Assembly: GCA_037127255.1 (NCBI GenBank)
Contig: JBANSL010000008.1
Coordinates: 35,539,373 to 35,603,372 of the forward strand
Source of the DNA: Persicaria tinctoria
Taxonomy: Eukaryota; Streptophyta; Magnoliopsida; Caryophyllales; Polygonaceae
Direction of reading: 5' to 3'
Length of the DNA: 64,000 nucleotides
Part shown: positions 10,793 through 20,879 of the stretch, piece after piece
Numbering within the stretch: the stretch's first letter is position 1
Layout: each line of letters opens with the position of its first letter
The notes under the pieces: generated by a model
Databases searched by the model: none
Told to the model about the DNA's origin: nothing
Seen by the model: only the letters and a program-made list of their open reading frames with translations
Position numbers and translations under genes: made by a program

Positions 10793-11610
10793 ATATTGTG
10801 CAAATATAACATTATGTTGTGCAAAAATAACTTTATATTTTGCAGACATAATAATTCCTTATAGGTAAATTTGCTTATTTTATGCTTATAAAAAAATTTA
10901 GTTGAAATATGCTTATTTTATGGGTAAATGAGCCTAATTTTGTGTGTAAATTTGTAAATGGACATAATTTTATGGGTAAATGCATTTTTTTTTCTTCGTT
11001 TTCAACACTTTTTGTTATACAAGTATAAAGTGCATAAATAAAATGATAAAGTGCCAATATAAAATGAGGATGTGTATGAATAATAATATGAAGTGCACAA
11101 TTAAGATTATTGTTAATGTGCTTGAATCATATTTGATCAACGTCACATCGGGGGGTCCGGGGGGCGGAGCTCCCCAGTGCAAATATAATCTTATGTTGTG
11201 CAAATATAATATTACGTTTTGCATATATAATAGACTTTTAAGTGAAAGTGCATAAATAAGATTAAAATGTGCAAATATAATATTATGTTGTGCAAATATA
11301 ATATTATGTTGTGCATATATAATATGCTTTAATATTAAAGTGCATAAATAAGATTAAAATGTGCAAATATAATATTATGTTGTGCAAATATAATATTATG
11401 TTGTGCAAATGTAATATTATGTTGTGTATATATAATAGCCTTTTAAATTAAAGTGCATAAATAAGATTAAAATGTGCAAATATAATATTATGTTGTGCAA
11501 ATATAATATTATGTTGTGCATATTTAATAGGCTTTTTAAATTAAAGTGTATAAATAAGATTAAAATGTGCATAATTAAGGTTAAAAAGTGCATAACTAAG
11601 ATATGATGTG
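10793..11610. repeat. AT-rich nested array of GTGCAAATATAATATTATGTT units
   Basis: A unit of about 20 bp, GTGCAAATATAATATTATGT and variants, repeats in tandem from about 11175. Pairs or triplets of it alternate with an AGTGCATAAATAAGATTAAA spacer, giving a higher-order period of about 90-110 bp with starts near 11265, 11358 and 11469. Scattered diverged units precede it from 10793. Confidence 0.85.
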
Positions 11611-11653
11611 CATGATTAGCAATTTGGGATTGTTGCGTTCTTGTCTATTATGT

Positions 11654-11723
11654 AACCTATGTGGGATTTGAACTCACATCTTTGTGCAAACGTACATTGC
11701 TCTACCAATTGAGCTAATAGGCT
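11654..11723 (-). tRNA. tRNA-like sequence, probably a tRNA pseudogene or SINE head
   Basis: On the minus strand the 70 nt begin AGCCTATTAGCTCAATTGGT. The acceptor stem pairs fully over 7 bp (AGCCTAT with ATAGGTT, one G-U pair). The D arm GCTC/GAGC carries an intact A-box region (TAGCTCAATTGGTAGAGC). The T arm has a TTCAAAT loop and a B-box-like GAGTTCAAATCCC with one mismatch in its stem. The anticodon stem pairs over only about 3 bp around an 8-nt loop, so identity cannot be assigned and a working tRNA is unlikely. It lies inside the 10584-12856 element and could be a Pol III promoter relic. Confidence 0.45.
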
Positions 11724-11764
11724 AAATTATGATTTTCATCATTAAATAGAAGAACTTAATCGAC

Positions 11765-12243
11765 TTAAAGCATATCGCAATAAAATTCTAAAATACAATT
11801 AGTTCATGAACTACAAACAATTTGGCAATGCTATGAACATTAAACTAGCTCCAAATCAAGCCAACAACACAACCATATCATCATTTTCAATCGATTTGGC
11901 TTTGGCAAAAAAAAAAACCAGATTCTAAAGCATATCGCAATAAAATTCTAAAATCCAATTATCTCATGATCCATAAACAATTTGACAATGCTATGAACAT
12001 GAAATTAGCTCAAAATCAACCCAACAAAATAACTATATCATCAATTTCAATCAATTTGTTTTTGCCAAAAAAAACCCAAATTCTAAAACATATCGCAATA
12101 AAATTCTAAAATCCAAATAGCTCATGATCCAAAAATAATTTGACCATGCTATGAACATGGAATTAGCTCACAATCAACCCAACAACACAACCATATCATC
12201 AATTTCAATCAATTTGGCTATTGGTAAAAAAAAACCCAAATTC
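11765..12243. repeat. Three tandem units of about 160 bp
   Basis: Each unit carries CATATCGCAATAAAATTCTA at 11771, 11931 and 12089, then CAATGCTATGAACAT (or a variant), ATCATCATTTTCAATC-like sequence and an A-run with CCCAAATTC. Units differ by roughly 10 percent by eye. Confidence 0.85.
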
Positions 12244-12811
12244 CGCTCCTAAATCAAACCCTAGGCTTTCAATCTCAATCTAAATCATTCAAACAATCTA
12301 AATAATTGTAATACACAAGTTTAGGGTTAGAAATCATACCAAATTCGAGTTGAAACAAGGATAAAAATCGGGCTTTCGAATGGTTTCGAGCCAAAAAGGC
12401 CGAATAACACTGTTCGGGGATATGGGCTCGGTGTAAGCTCGGCTGGGCATGAACCAAGGGGGTTCTGGTCTCGGGGGGTGCGCCTGAGTGAGGTGGTTTG
12501 AGCAGGTGGTGGCCGGCTAGTGGCCGGAGGTGGCTCGTGGGTGGCGTGGAGAGCAAGGAGAGTAGAAGCCATGTGGGGTTTCGATTGGGCTCGACTGGGC
12601 AGCAGTTGGCTCGAACCAAGACTATTCAAGGCTCGGGGGGTGCGAACCGGGGTGGGCTCGAGTGCGGCTAGGCGCTGGTGGCCGGAGGTGGCTCGAGGTG
12701 GGTGTGGGTGCGGGAGTCCGAGAGTGGCGTTGTTGCTACTGTTGTACGCGAGGGGGGGGGGGGGGGGTCTGCAGGATTTTAAAATGGGGGCGTGTGTGTT
12801 TCAAAAAAATT
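12244..12811. other. GC-rich unassigned stretch with G16 homopolymer
   Basis: From about 12330 the composition turns GC-rich, with many GGTGGCCGG/GGCTCG words. It has overlapping long frames on both strands that share no recognisable domain, and it ends in a run of 16 G at 12752-12767. The composition resembles the proline/arginine-rich GC blocks in the 3' spacers of element B (22880-23010). I see no gene. Confidence 0.4.
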
Positions 12812-12856
12812 TACACTTTAAGGATTTTACACCCTAAGGTAATTTTACATTTTAAC

Positions 12857-14318
12857 TCTTCATTGTTTATTAGACAAAAATGTCGTTTTCTGTTTTAATT
12901 GGTCTTGTTTCTGAATTATAAATGAGTTTTGACATACCCAGGTCAGCTGATGTTGTTTTCTGAACGCTTTTGTTTACCTTAGTCCGTATGAGTGATGCTA
13001 AAAACCTAATCCTTATGGATAAAAGTGTTGAAGGAGGTCGTCAATGGATTGTTGGTTGCTAAAGGGAAGGGATGAGCCGGGGAAGAAAGACAAAGGGATG
13101 CCAACGCTTCTTTTGACATTGATGCAAAGAAGAAGGGTGATGTTGGAAAAGATGGAGGTGAAGACAAACTTTTCGATGAAAATGAAGGGGATGAGGGGCA
13201 CGAAAGGATGACGAGGTAAGTTTGGTTTTAGGGGACATGGTGTTTTATGTTGAGTGACACGGGAAATTGGGGATCCACTTTAAAGTTTGAATTTGTTTTT
13301 CAGGTCATTCATGTCGATGTGGTTACAACGATTGCACCTGAAGCCGGGGAGAAGTCCCTACAAGGAAAAAGTGATAAGGTAAGCTCTCGTGGTCCGTCGA
13401 AAGGATGGTGTCGACGATGTTAGCAATGAAGAGGATGTTGAGGTGCTTGTCAAGGATGGGGGGAAGGGTGGAGAGGATCTAGACATGGATGTTGAGGATG
13501 CGATTTAGCAAGGAACAAAGATGGGGACGCTGAGGAAAACGACCATAAAGGCGGGGAGATGGAGGGTACACCCGAAAGGGATAACCAGCCACCAAAAAAT
13601 GACAGGATGAGGAGGTAAGTTTTCTGCTAGGTGACATGGTATTTACGGTTAAGTGACACGGGTTTAAAAAATCTGGGAATGTCATATATGAATATGTTGG
13701 TTGTTAGTTTATGTGACAAGATTGTTGTTGTTGTTGGGTGATAGGGTTTATTTAGTTTGGTGACCCGGGATAAAAAAATATAGGAATGTCGATTATATAA
13801 ATCTGTATTAGTTGATGTGACAACGTTATTGCAGCTAAGTGACATAGTTTACTTAGTTGGGTGACATGAGATATCAAAATCTCGGAATGAGAGTTTAAAC
13901 TTTCTAAGCATTTGTTAGATCTCTAAGGGTGCAAAAGTTGAGGGTGTGTGAGGCAAGAAGACTAGGAAGGCTCCAAGAGGTGATGGGGAAGACATGCCCT
14001 CCGCGAAGAAATCGTGAGGCCAAAAAGGGAAGGATGATGTCGCCAGTGCGGACGTGATTCAGCTGGGACTTGTATCCATGTACGACAACGATGGCTTAGC
14101 CCAAAGGATGGCAAGGTACCCCACATCTGTATTTTTGTCTCCAATTTATTCTACAAACGACGTCATTCACCTAACATTGTCATATATCTTGGGTGTGTAG
14201 CGAGGATGGGGAGAAGCGGATGACAGGCTACGACACGAAGCTTATGAAGAAGTTATGATCTCCGTTGCCATCGGGGCATAGAGGCAGTTACTTGCTATTG
14301 CCATCTTCCTATGGTAAA
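12857..14318. other. Left flank of the nested cluster: GTGACAC-repeat region with decayed acidic coding remnants
   Basis: Short open pieces encode acidic, Gly/Lys-rich protein (about 13060-13210, 13400-13615 and 13930-14110) separated by intron-like AT-rich sequence. Units of about 105 bp with GTGACA(C/T)GG cores and ...AAAAAATCTGGGAATGTC occur at about 13253, 13656, 13765 and 13862. The same GTGACAC word recurs beyond the right end of the cluster (61651-61870 and in the MULE-like gene), as expected if the two flanks were once contiguous. No intact gene can be supported. Confidence 0.45.
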
Positions 14319-15634
14319 TGATAACATCTATTTTAGTTATATTTTAGGGTTGCATTTGCATATTAGTTTAGGTCATTTTCATGCACATTTGTTATATTTT
14401 ATACTTTATTTATTTTATTTTGCATTTTCGGAGTCTACACCTGGTTTTTGTTTGTTTCAGGTATTTTGAGGTCATTATTGAGGAAAATCAAGGTTTAATA
14501 CGGAGCGTCGAGCATGTTGGATCGGAAGCAAGGAGCTAAAGTACCAAGTGCGGAAGTTGCTAAGTCTTGGGGCTATTTTACGGAGTTAAATCTATAATTG
14601 GATGTTGGGTCAGTTTTCAATTATTTAATTCTAGGGGTTGAAATTATAATTTCCTAAAAATAAATTTATATACTCTCCCGTGTTTTGTTCAGATTTTGGC
14701 CGGCAGACATGGCTTCGGCCACTTTTTAGGTTTAGGTTGTTATTGGTTTGACGGTATACACTTTGGATCGATGACGGAAATTTCGGTTTGCATTCTATTG
14801 TAAACTTTGATCTATTTCTGTCTATAATCTAGTTCATTGTTTATTTTATTATGTTTTTCTAATTTCTCCGTTCTAGGGTTAGTGTGATCCAAACGATGAT
14901 TTGGTAGTGTTGAGATTGATATTCGTTTGTCTGATCATTGTTAGATTTAATCCTATTGCGCTAGCCCTAATTGATGAAAATTGGTTAGAACTGATTTAGG
15001 GTTTGAAATCGAAAGACTAAAACCCCAAATTAGAATTTAGATAGTGAATTTAGGCCGAAAAGCTATTGGATCCATCGGAACCATATGATTAAACCTGAAG
15101 TTTAGTTGATCGAAAGTGAAATTAAGCTTCTTGAGGATTTATAGATTGTCATAGATATTTTAGATGATTTTGATATTAATCGATACCAAAAGGCGACGTT
15201 GATATGATTATCATCTAGAATTCTAAGAATTTAAAGGGTCTAAATTGGTTGCTTGAGTCCGAAAGGTGATTGTTAACCAATTTAGACACATTCGCTTTGA
15301 TTCCGAAAGGAGATTTGCGATTACCTTAGACAATCTACCTTCAACAAATTCAGACAAGGTGGCACGAATATTAATATTAATCTACTAAAGCGTCATTGTG
15401 GTGATCTTTTACCCTAGACTTGCCTCGTATCCATTGTTTAATACCTATTTTTGCATAGTTGTTTCTTATTAGTTGGTTACTTTCTCCATCCATATAAACA
15501 TTTCGCCTTTATTTTTATGACTTAATTAAATCAGTTTGAATTGATAATCGATACCACATAGTCCTTGTGGATACGACACTCGATATACTACAACTGAACC
15601 CTATACACTTGTGGGTGTAGGTTTTAGCCTATCA
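14319..15634 (+). repeat. Element A 5' LTR (1,316 bp)
   Basis: The ends TGATAACATC...GCCTATCA are identical to those of the copy at 55316-56648. By eye the two differ by few substitutions and one 17-bp indel: after CCCGTGTTT the 3' copy has AGAATTCAAGGAGGTTT, which is missing here. The indel is bounded by a GTTT repeat. Confidence 0.85.
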
Positions 15635-15640
15635 AGTTTT

Positions 15641-15647
15641 TGGCGCC
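15641..15647 (+). promoter_or_regulatory. Element A primer-binding site, left half (split)
   Basis: TGGCGCC lies 6 nt after the LTR end and is the start of the tRNA-Asp complementary site used by Athila elements. The rest (GCGCCGTTGCCGGGGAC) lies at 17222-17238, on the other side of the inserted element B solo LTR. Confidence 0.8.
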
Positions 15648-17221
15648 TGATGTGGTCTAAACCAACACAAGAATAGTGTAGCCTGAACCAACCTCGCAAG
15701 AATACGAGATCAATTGCAGTATACGGATATCGATCACGGGGATTGTATATGTACCAATTGTTACCTTGAACTAATAAGCTAAGCCAAGAAAGAGGGATAT
15801 GATTTTAAACTAAACTAAGAAAGACAACAAAGTTTACGAAGAAAATATATATGAGAAGTAATTCCAGAGTTAAAGATTCCCACGACAATGCCACAAAGAA
15901 TTCAACCCGATATTCACTCGAACTTCATCTTCTTAATAAGTCAAATTGAAGGCAAATTATCTAAAGTCATCACTACTCACCTATCGCATGTTGTAGTGAT
16001 TGTGTCTAAATTAACAAAATCTAGACCCTTTAAGTTCTTTATAGACCTTAGGAGAAAATCAATTAAACTTTCGCTGTCGCGTTCCGCCTAACCGATTCAA
16101 ACCTAAGAATCTACGATAATTTATTAATCTTCAAGAGTCCTCAACAATCGTTTAAATGTCACAATAACAATTGTCGATTCCTCATGTTCAATCCTAGGGT
16201 TCCAATAGACATAATTCCCCTTTCGGGTTCATGAAGTCCATCCAAATATCCAATTTCAATTCTCAGCGGTAGCATCTCGAATCTAAAAAGGATTCTAATC
16301 AATTCACATCAATTAGGTAAAGCAACTAGGATCAAATCAATTCATAGAATTCAGATAAAGTTCAAGCAACCATCGAAATCAAACAAATTGCGACATTGTC
16401 GGGTTCACCCTAACCCTAGAACGGAGAATTTAGCCAAGCATGGAGTAATTCATCATCAAATCACTAAATTGGAACATGGAAATAGATAGAAAAGCAAAGA
16501 CTAAAGGGGAAATACCAATCTTGAATTGAAACAATGCAATCTCCAAGTAAATATGTCCAAAGTTCTCCAAATCTAACTCAACAAAAGGTCTTCCAAAGAG
16601 AGCGTTCCAACGAGAGTTCCTAGAGGCCTCTAACGAAATGTTTCCTCCCCTTAAATAGTCCGAGACAAACCCCTAATATCATATTATTAAACTCATAAAA
16701 TAATAATAAACTAATGTCAATAGAAATCGGGTCGACATAGGCCGAATCTGGCCGAGCTGAAGGGTGCACGCCCGCGCACATATGGTGCACGCCCGCGCAG
16801 CCAAGGTGCACGCCTGTGCACATGTGTTCTGATGTCTTTTTCTTTGATCGAGCTTTTGCACGCCCGTGCGGACAAGGTGCACGCCCGTGCGGCCAAGGTG
16901 CACGCCCGTGCACATGTGTTCTGATGTGAAGCCTATGATGCACGACCACCTTGCTCCTTATGCTTTTGCTTCTTCGCCTTTTATCCTCGTTCCTCCTATA
17001 TGATTTCCGCTCGGCTCTTCTTAGCTTCTGTACCCATCTCACATTTCTTTTAGCAATCTCCGCTTAGCTCCCTAAAACTCTTGAAAACACCACCATATAG
17101 ATTGTAGATCTCTATCCTAGAAACTAAACAAAAAGCCTCTAAAAACACATAAGACGCATGAGAAACAACACAAACCTATGTTAAATGCATGTCCTAAATA
17201 ATGCAAACTATGATGACATCA
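15648..17221 (-). repeat. Element B solo LTR (1,574 bp) in the primer site of element A
   Basis: It starts TGATGTGGTC and ends GATGACATCA on the + strand. It is flanked by a perfect 5-bp duplication GCGCC (15643-15647 and 17222-17226) with no internal B sequence, which is the signature of LTR-LTR recombination after insertion. It is the only complete B LTR in the window. Minus orientation is inferred from the full-length copies, whose PBS adjoins the TGATGTGG end. It contains the GC minisatellite of B (about 16770-16915, TGCACGCCCGCGCACAT units). Confidence 0.9.
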
Positions 17222-18031
17222 GCGCCGTTGCCGGGGACTATTCTTTGTATTGGTTGTTTATTTAGATTGATTTTTCTAAGCCATTCTTTCTCTTTTGATT
17301 TCTTTTCTTTTTGTTTCTCTTTCACGGTTTGTGCTCTTGATATGGATTATGTTTATATTGTGAGTTTTGTGGAGCTTTGGATCATGTAGCTAGTGATTGC
17401 CCGGTGTTGTTTGGGAATGAACAAGAGGGGTACTACTCGTTGCATCCGCACCTTTCTTACGAGAGGGATATCACCGAGGGATACGCACCGCCTGGGTGTC
17501 GAGATCAAGCTTCAGAAAATTCACAAAAATCGTCCAAGTTGATTTATATGGAAGAGTACTTCACTTTCCGGAAGCCCACCTCTCAGAGATCCAAGTTGTT
17601 TTTGAGGATGAGATGTTGCGGATCCAAGAGGCTCAACAAATGAATGTTCCATGTTTTCCCAAAGTTTTATGTGTTGAAGGTGAGGTTAGTGACAATGATG
17701 ACTGCACTGTCGTCTTTCTATACATGGAGGTTTTTGACGACATGGAGATTTTAGAGCACGAGGAATGGGTTCCATTTTTCGAGTTTAGTGAAGATACAAA
17801 GGGATGATACTCTAAGAAGAGGGGGAGCAAATTCTTAAGGAGCTTGAATTTCAACGGATCTCTACTAATACGCTCCGAAAAGACTCTGCTTGATGGATGG
17901 GTCGAGCCATGGACCATCCATTCGGAAAGGTTCAAACGCTTTCGAGGTAACCAAGGTTAGTTTTTATTTCATTTTATTTTATTCTAAATAAAGGTAGAAT
18001 TTTTTTTTATTAAGAATAAGATTATATTTAT
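17222..18031 (+). pseudogene. Element A internal 5' part with gag zinc knuckle remnant
   Basis: After the rest of the primer site, a retroviral-type zinc knuckle CEFCGALDHVASDC (CX2CX4HX4C) is encoded at 17359-17400, only about 120 nt downstream. Nearly all of gag before the knuckle has therefore been deleted. The frame continues with GYYSLHPHLSYERDI and then shifts. A second frame at 17496-17807 encodes an acidic segment (VFEDEMLRIQEAQQMNVPCF, MEVFDDMEILEHEEW) and stops at a TGA, after which more frame is open to about 17960. A second copy of this part lies at 51871-52480. Compared with that copy, 213 bp are deleted at 18028-18031 between two TTAT words. The piece is not coding-competent. 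Confidence 0.65.
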
Positions 18032-19088
18032 CTCCCTCGCCCCTAAAATCCTCGCCGGCGCTCCAATGTCCTCTTCCCACCGGAACCCTAACCCGGCGCC
18101 GCGCAACCAGCCCCTGCTCTCTCTTCCCCAATCTCTCTCTCGCTCAGCGCCCCCGGAACACCAGCCTTCCGCCTCGCTCCCATCCTCGCCGTCTTCTCCT
18201 TGCCACTGATGTCTCACCCCTCGCTGACGCCCTTCGCTGCACTACCGTCGCCGGCACTGCACAGCCCGCCTCTCCTTAATTGTTCACCCGTCTCCACCGC
18301 TCTCCCACTGTCACAGGAACTGTCCACCAGTCAACGCCGGACCACCAACAGTCGACCGCACAGTAGTAGCCCTACATCGATGCCTCTTCTTCCTGTGTTT
18401 CCGCTGCTGCTCGATCTCAATCCAGTAAGTGCAGGTAAATCTCGTCCGCCCTAGCTAATGAGTTATTGGAAGTTTCAGTTTGAAAGAAAGCATGGTACAC
18501 ATCTAGTTTTGGTGAATTTCAATTTTTTGTCCGAATGATTGAATTCGCTATGGAAGGATTGTTGTATGATTGCTCAATTTTAGTGGATGTTGTTGTTTCT
18601 TTGAGCTGCTAGGCTGTCTCTCTACATGTTAGCCATTGCCGGAATTCCGATGGTTTGCCTGTATGCTTAATATGGCATTACATGTTACTGACCTTCTTGT
18701 GAAGTGTTTCTGACTGAAATTTGTTCTTTTGCTTGTTCATGCTCCCTGTTTCCATTGAGTTTTCAGGACTCTACTTTGCAACAAATGGATGAGTATGATC
18801 GGCAATACTGATTTCTGTTTGGGTGGTGTTTGTTATTGATTCTCATACTTGAGTGATATGTTATACTTGGATGTTGGATTACGCTTGCTGGTGGTGTGTT
18901 TTCTTTGCTTTTTGTCTTGGCCAGGACCTTTTGCAAAGGAGACGATGCCTATATTTTTCCGACTCCAAGAGGTTTCAGAAATGCAATTTGCACCCAAGAG
19001 TTGCTGAAAGTTTCTAATGACCACTGAGGGATGTAATTCCTAAAACTCCTGAAATGCAATTTGCACCCAAGAGTTGCTGAAAGTTTCT
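18032..19088 (+). other. Element A segment S2: GC-rich exon-like block with intron-like sequence (copy 1)
   Basis: This segment occurs three times (here, 40181-41123 and 52736-53670). Its first 400 bp are GC-rich and resemble a 5'UTR/first exon; an open frame begins MSHPSLTPFAALPSPALHS at 18209. AT-rich sequence follows after CCAGTAAGTGCAGGTAAATC, with later acceptor-like TTTTCAG|GA (about 18765) and TTGGCCAG|GA (about 18927). Composition and splice-like words differ from retroelement coding DNA and suggest a captured host gene segment, but no protein family is recognisable. The right end is a patchwork with element B LTR (19042-19088). Confidence 0.5.
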
Positions 19089-19288
19089 TAGCTTATGTAC
19101 CCATCTCACATTTCTTCTAGCAATCTCCGCTTAGCTCCCGAAAACTCCTGAAAACACCACCGTATAGATAGTAGATCTCTATCCTAGAAACTAAACGAAA
19201 AGCCTCTAAAAACACATAAGACCCATGAGAAACAACACAAACCTATGCTAAATGCATGTCCTAAATAATGCAAACTATGATGACATCA
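19085..19288 (-). repeat. Element B copy 1, 3' LTR fragment (U3 end, about 204 bp)
   Basis: It corresponds to the last 204 bp of the solo LTR (from TTAGCTTCTGTACCCATCTC to GATGACATCA). It joins element A segment S2 through the shared word TTCT (19085-19088). The rest of the LTR, normally to the left, is absent. Confidence 0.85.
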
Positions 19289-19305
19289 AAATACCCCATA
19301 CTTGA
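19289..19305 (-). promoter_or_regulatory. Element B copy 1 polypurine tract
   Basis: On the minus strand CAAGTATGGGGTATTT directly precedes the TGATGTCATC start of the 3' LTR. It is preceded by CTTGGGGACAAGCAAGG; element A has the parallel CTTGAGGACACGCAAGG followed by AAGCATGGGGTGATT. Confidence 0.8.
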
Positions 19306-20879
19306 ACCTTGCTTGTCCCCAAGCAAGACTCACTAACTAATAAACCACAAGTGTAAGATAGGATCATTGTCTCAACTTATTCAAGCCCCTTTTTGAAATG
19401 ATATTTTGTCATCAGAAGCTTAAGACCATTGCCATCATCACATGTTTGCTCATTATCGTAACACACAGCAATCAAAAGCCCCTAAACCTCACAAGGATTT
19501 TTTTTTTCTTAATGACACACTCACTCAAATGTGTTTAAGGTTTAACATTACGCTCGGTCTCAACCATTTCGCTTAATCTACCATATGCTTGCAATAGCGT
19601 TCTAAATCTCCACCGTTGAGGATCATGCACATAACAGAAATCATGAGGGCCTTCTATAAAGTTGTGATAGGGCCAAGGTGGAAAAAAGACAAGGTATGGA
19701 AAATTTTGAGCTTGTGGTGCTAAAATTCGGGAAAAAGGGTTAGGAACCAACCAGAAAAACAACCACTTCACAAAAACTCATACCAAACCACCATACAACT
19801 CCATCACAATAATGTTTTCATTCTCAACTTTTATGAACCACATTCGATCTCCCTTTCTTTTCTTTTCTCTAGCTTCAACACCGTTTTGCGCGAATACAAA
19901 CATTTGTGATGAATGCACCCGGTCACTAAGTGTCTCAGCCTCCTTGCATGCATATCTTCCTCCTTGTGTGAATTTTATTCTCCACAAGGAGGATCGGTTA
20001 CTGACCGTATTTTTTTGTTTTTCTTTTTCTTGACTTTTGCCCCTGGGTGAATTTTATCCTCCCCAGGTCTCAAGATCTCATAGCGCATGCCAAACCAAAC
20101 ATTACCAGACACTCAAAGCATGTCCACTCATAAAAATAAGCAACATTATTTCCTAATTCCCGGATGGGTCAAAGGCTAATAATTGACTATGAAGATTTTG
20201 TGGAGTTTATCAAATGAATAGGCTAATAAATCTCAAATTTGCTTCAAGCATAGGACCATATACAAGGATAGGCATTGAGAGATATGGTTAACAAAAAGTG
20301 TTGCCTCAATCATCTTTAAGCTATGTGCACAGATCAAGTAATACGGCCTCAATAAAGAGTCTAAAACAAGTTCTAGAGATCAAGCACAAAGTGAGTGTCA
20401 CACAATACAGGAAATGAAAGGATTCATCAAGATTTTTCCATAGGCTCAGAATCTCACAAGGTAATTGTCTAGGGACTTAATCTTGCAAACTCATTCAAGA
20501 ACTTCATGCTAGGCAATTTGTCTCAAGACATGACACATACAGATTAAGGCGAATATTAGCATCTTAGAGAATTATCCCATCATTGTAGCCTACATAACAT
20601 GTTCAGGGGACACCTGTCATCAACCTAGACTACCAAAATACATCAGCAAGCCAAAAGAAAGACTCAAGACACTAATGACAAATGCAGACATATAAGAATA
20701 ACATCCCACCCCATACCTAACCCCTACATTGTCCCCAATGTAGAAAATAAATAAAAGATGAGAAGGTACTCACAAAGACACTACTACTGTGGAGGTGGTG
20801 GGGGAGGAAACGGGGCGCAAGGATCGAAATGATGTCCATGGAGATGATAATAGTTGCGCTGGGACATCACCATAATCTG
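19306..20879 (-). other. Element B copy 1, 3' non-coding spacer
   Basis: About 1.57 kb between the 3' ORF and the PPT with no supported coding region. It includes an inverted pair around TTCTACATTGGGGACAATGT (minus strand, about 20730-20750) and a CCTGGGGAGGATAAAATTC / CTTGTGGAGAATAAAATTC pair (about 19970-20065). Several blocks are shared with the 3' spacer of element A in opposite orientation, for example the GACCCATCCGGGAATTAGG type at about 20160, which shows that A and B are related. Confidence 0.6.

Larger units (their letters stand above)
10584..12856. mobile_element. Possible non-autonomous TIR element, about 2.27 kb, with internal arrays
   Basis: The left end at 10584-10628 begins GTTCAAATCTAAAATTACCT and continues TATGGTGTAAAATTCTTAAGG. 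It matches the reverse complement of 12812-12856 (starting GTTAAAATGTAAAATTACCT) with only a few mismatches over about 42 bp. The TIR itself contains an internal duplication (GGTGTAAAAT(T/C)CTTAA(G/A)GTGTAAA). The interior holds AT-rich arrays, a tRNA-like sequence on the minus strand, a three-unit 160-bp repeat and a GC-rich block ending in G16. No transposase is recognisable. It begins only about 30 bp after the preceding TIR element. No clear target duplication was found. Confidence 0.5.

Noticed and set aside
12275..12629. Two overlapping minus-strand ORFs of 114 and 100 codons
   Set aside because: GC-rich low-complexity block with open frames in several registers and no recognisable domain.
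15888..16091. 67-codon ORF conserved at 15888, 38998 and 51304
   Set aside because: It is the same LTR position in three LTR copies; conservation reflects recent copying of the LTR, not protein selection.
16620..17042. 140-codon minus-strand ORF in the element B LTR (also at 39688-40152) with repeated HGRAP/ACTIC words
   Set aside because: It reads through the LTR GC minisatellite; LTRs are not coding and the frame differs between copies.
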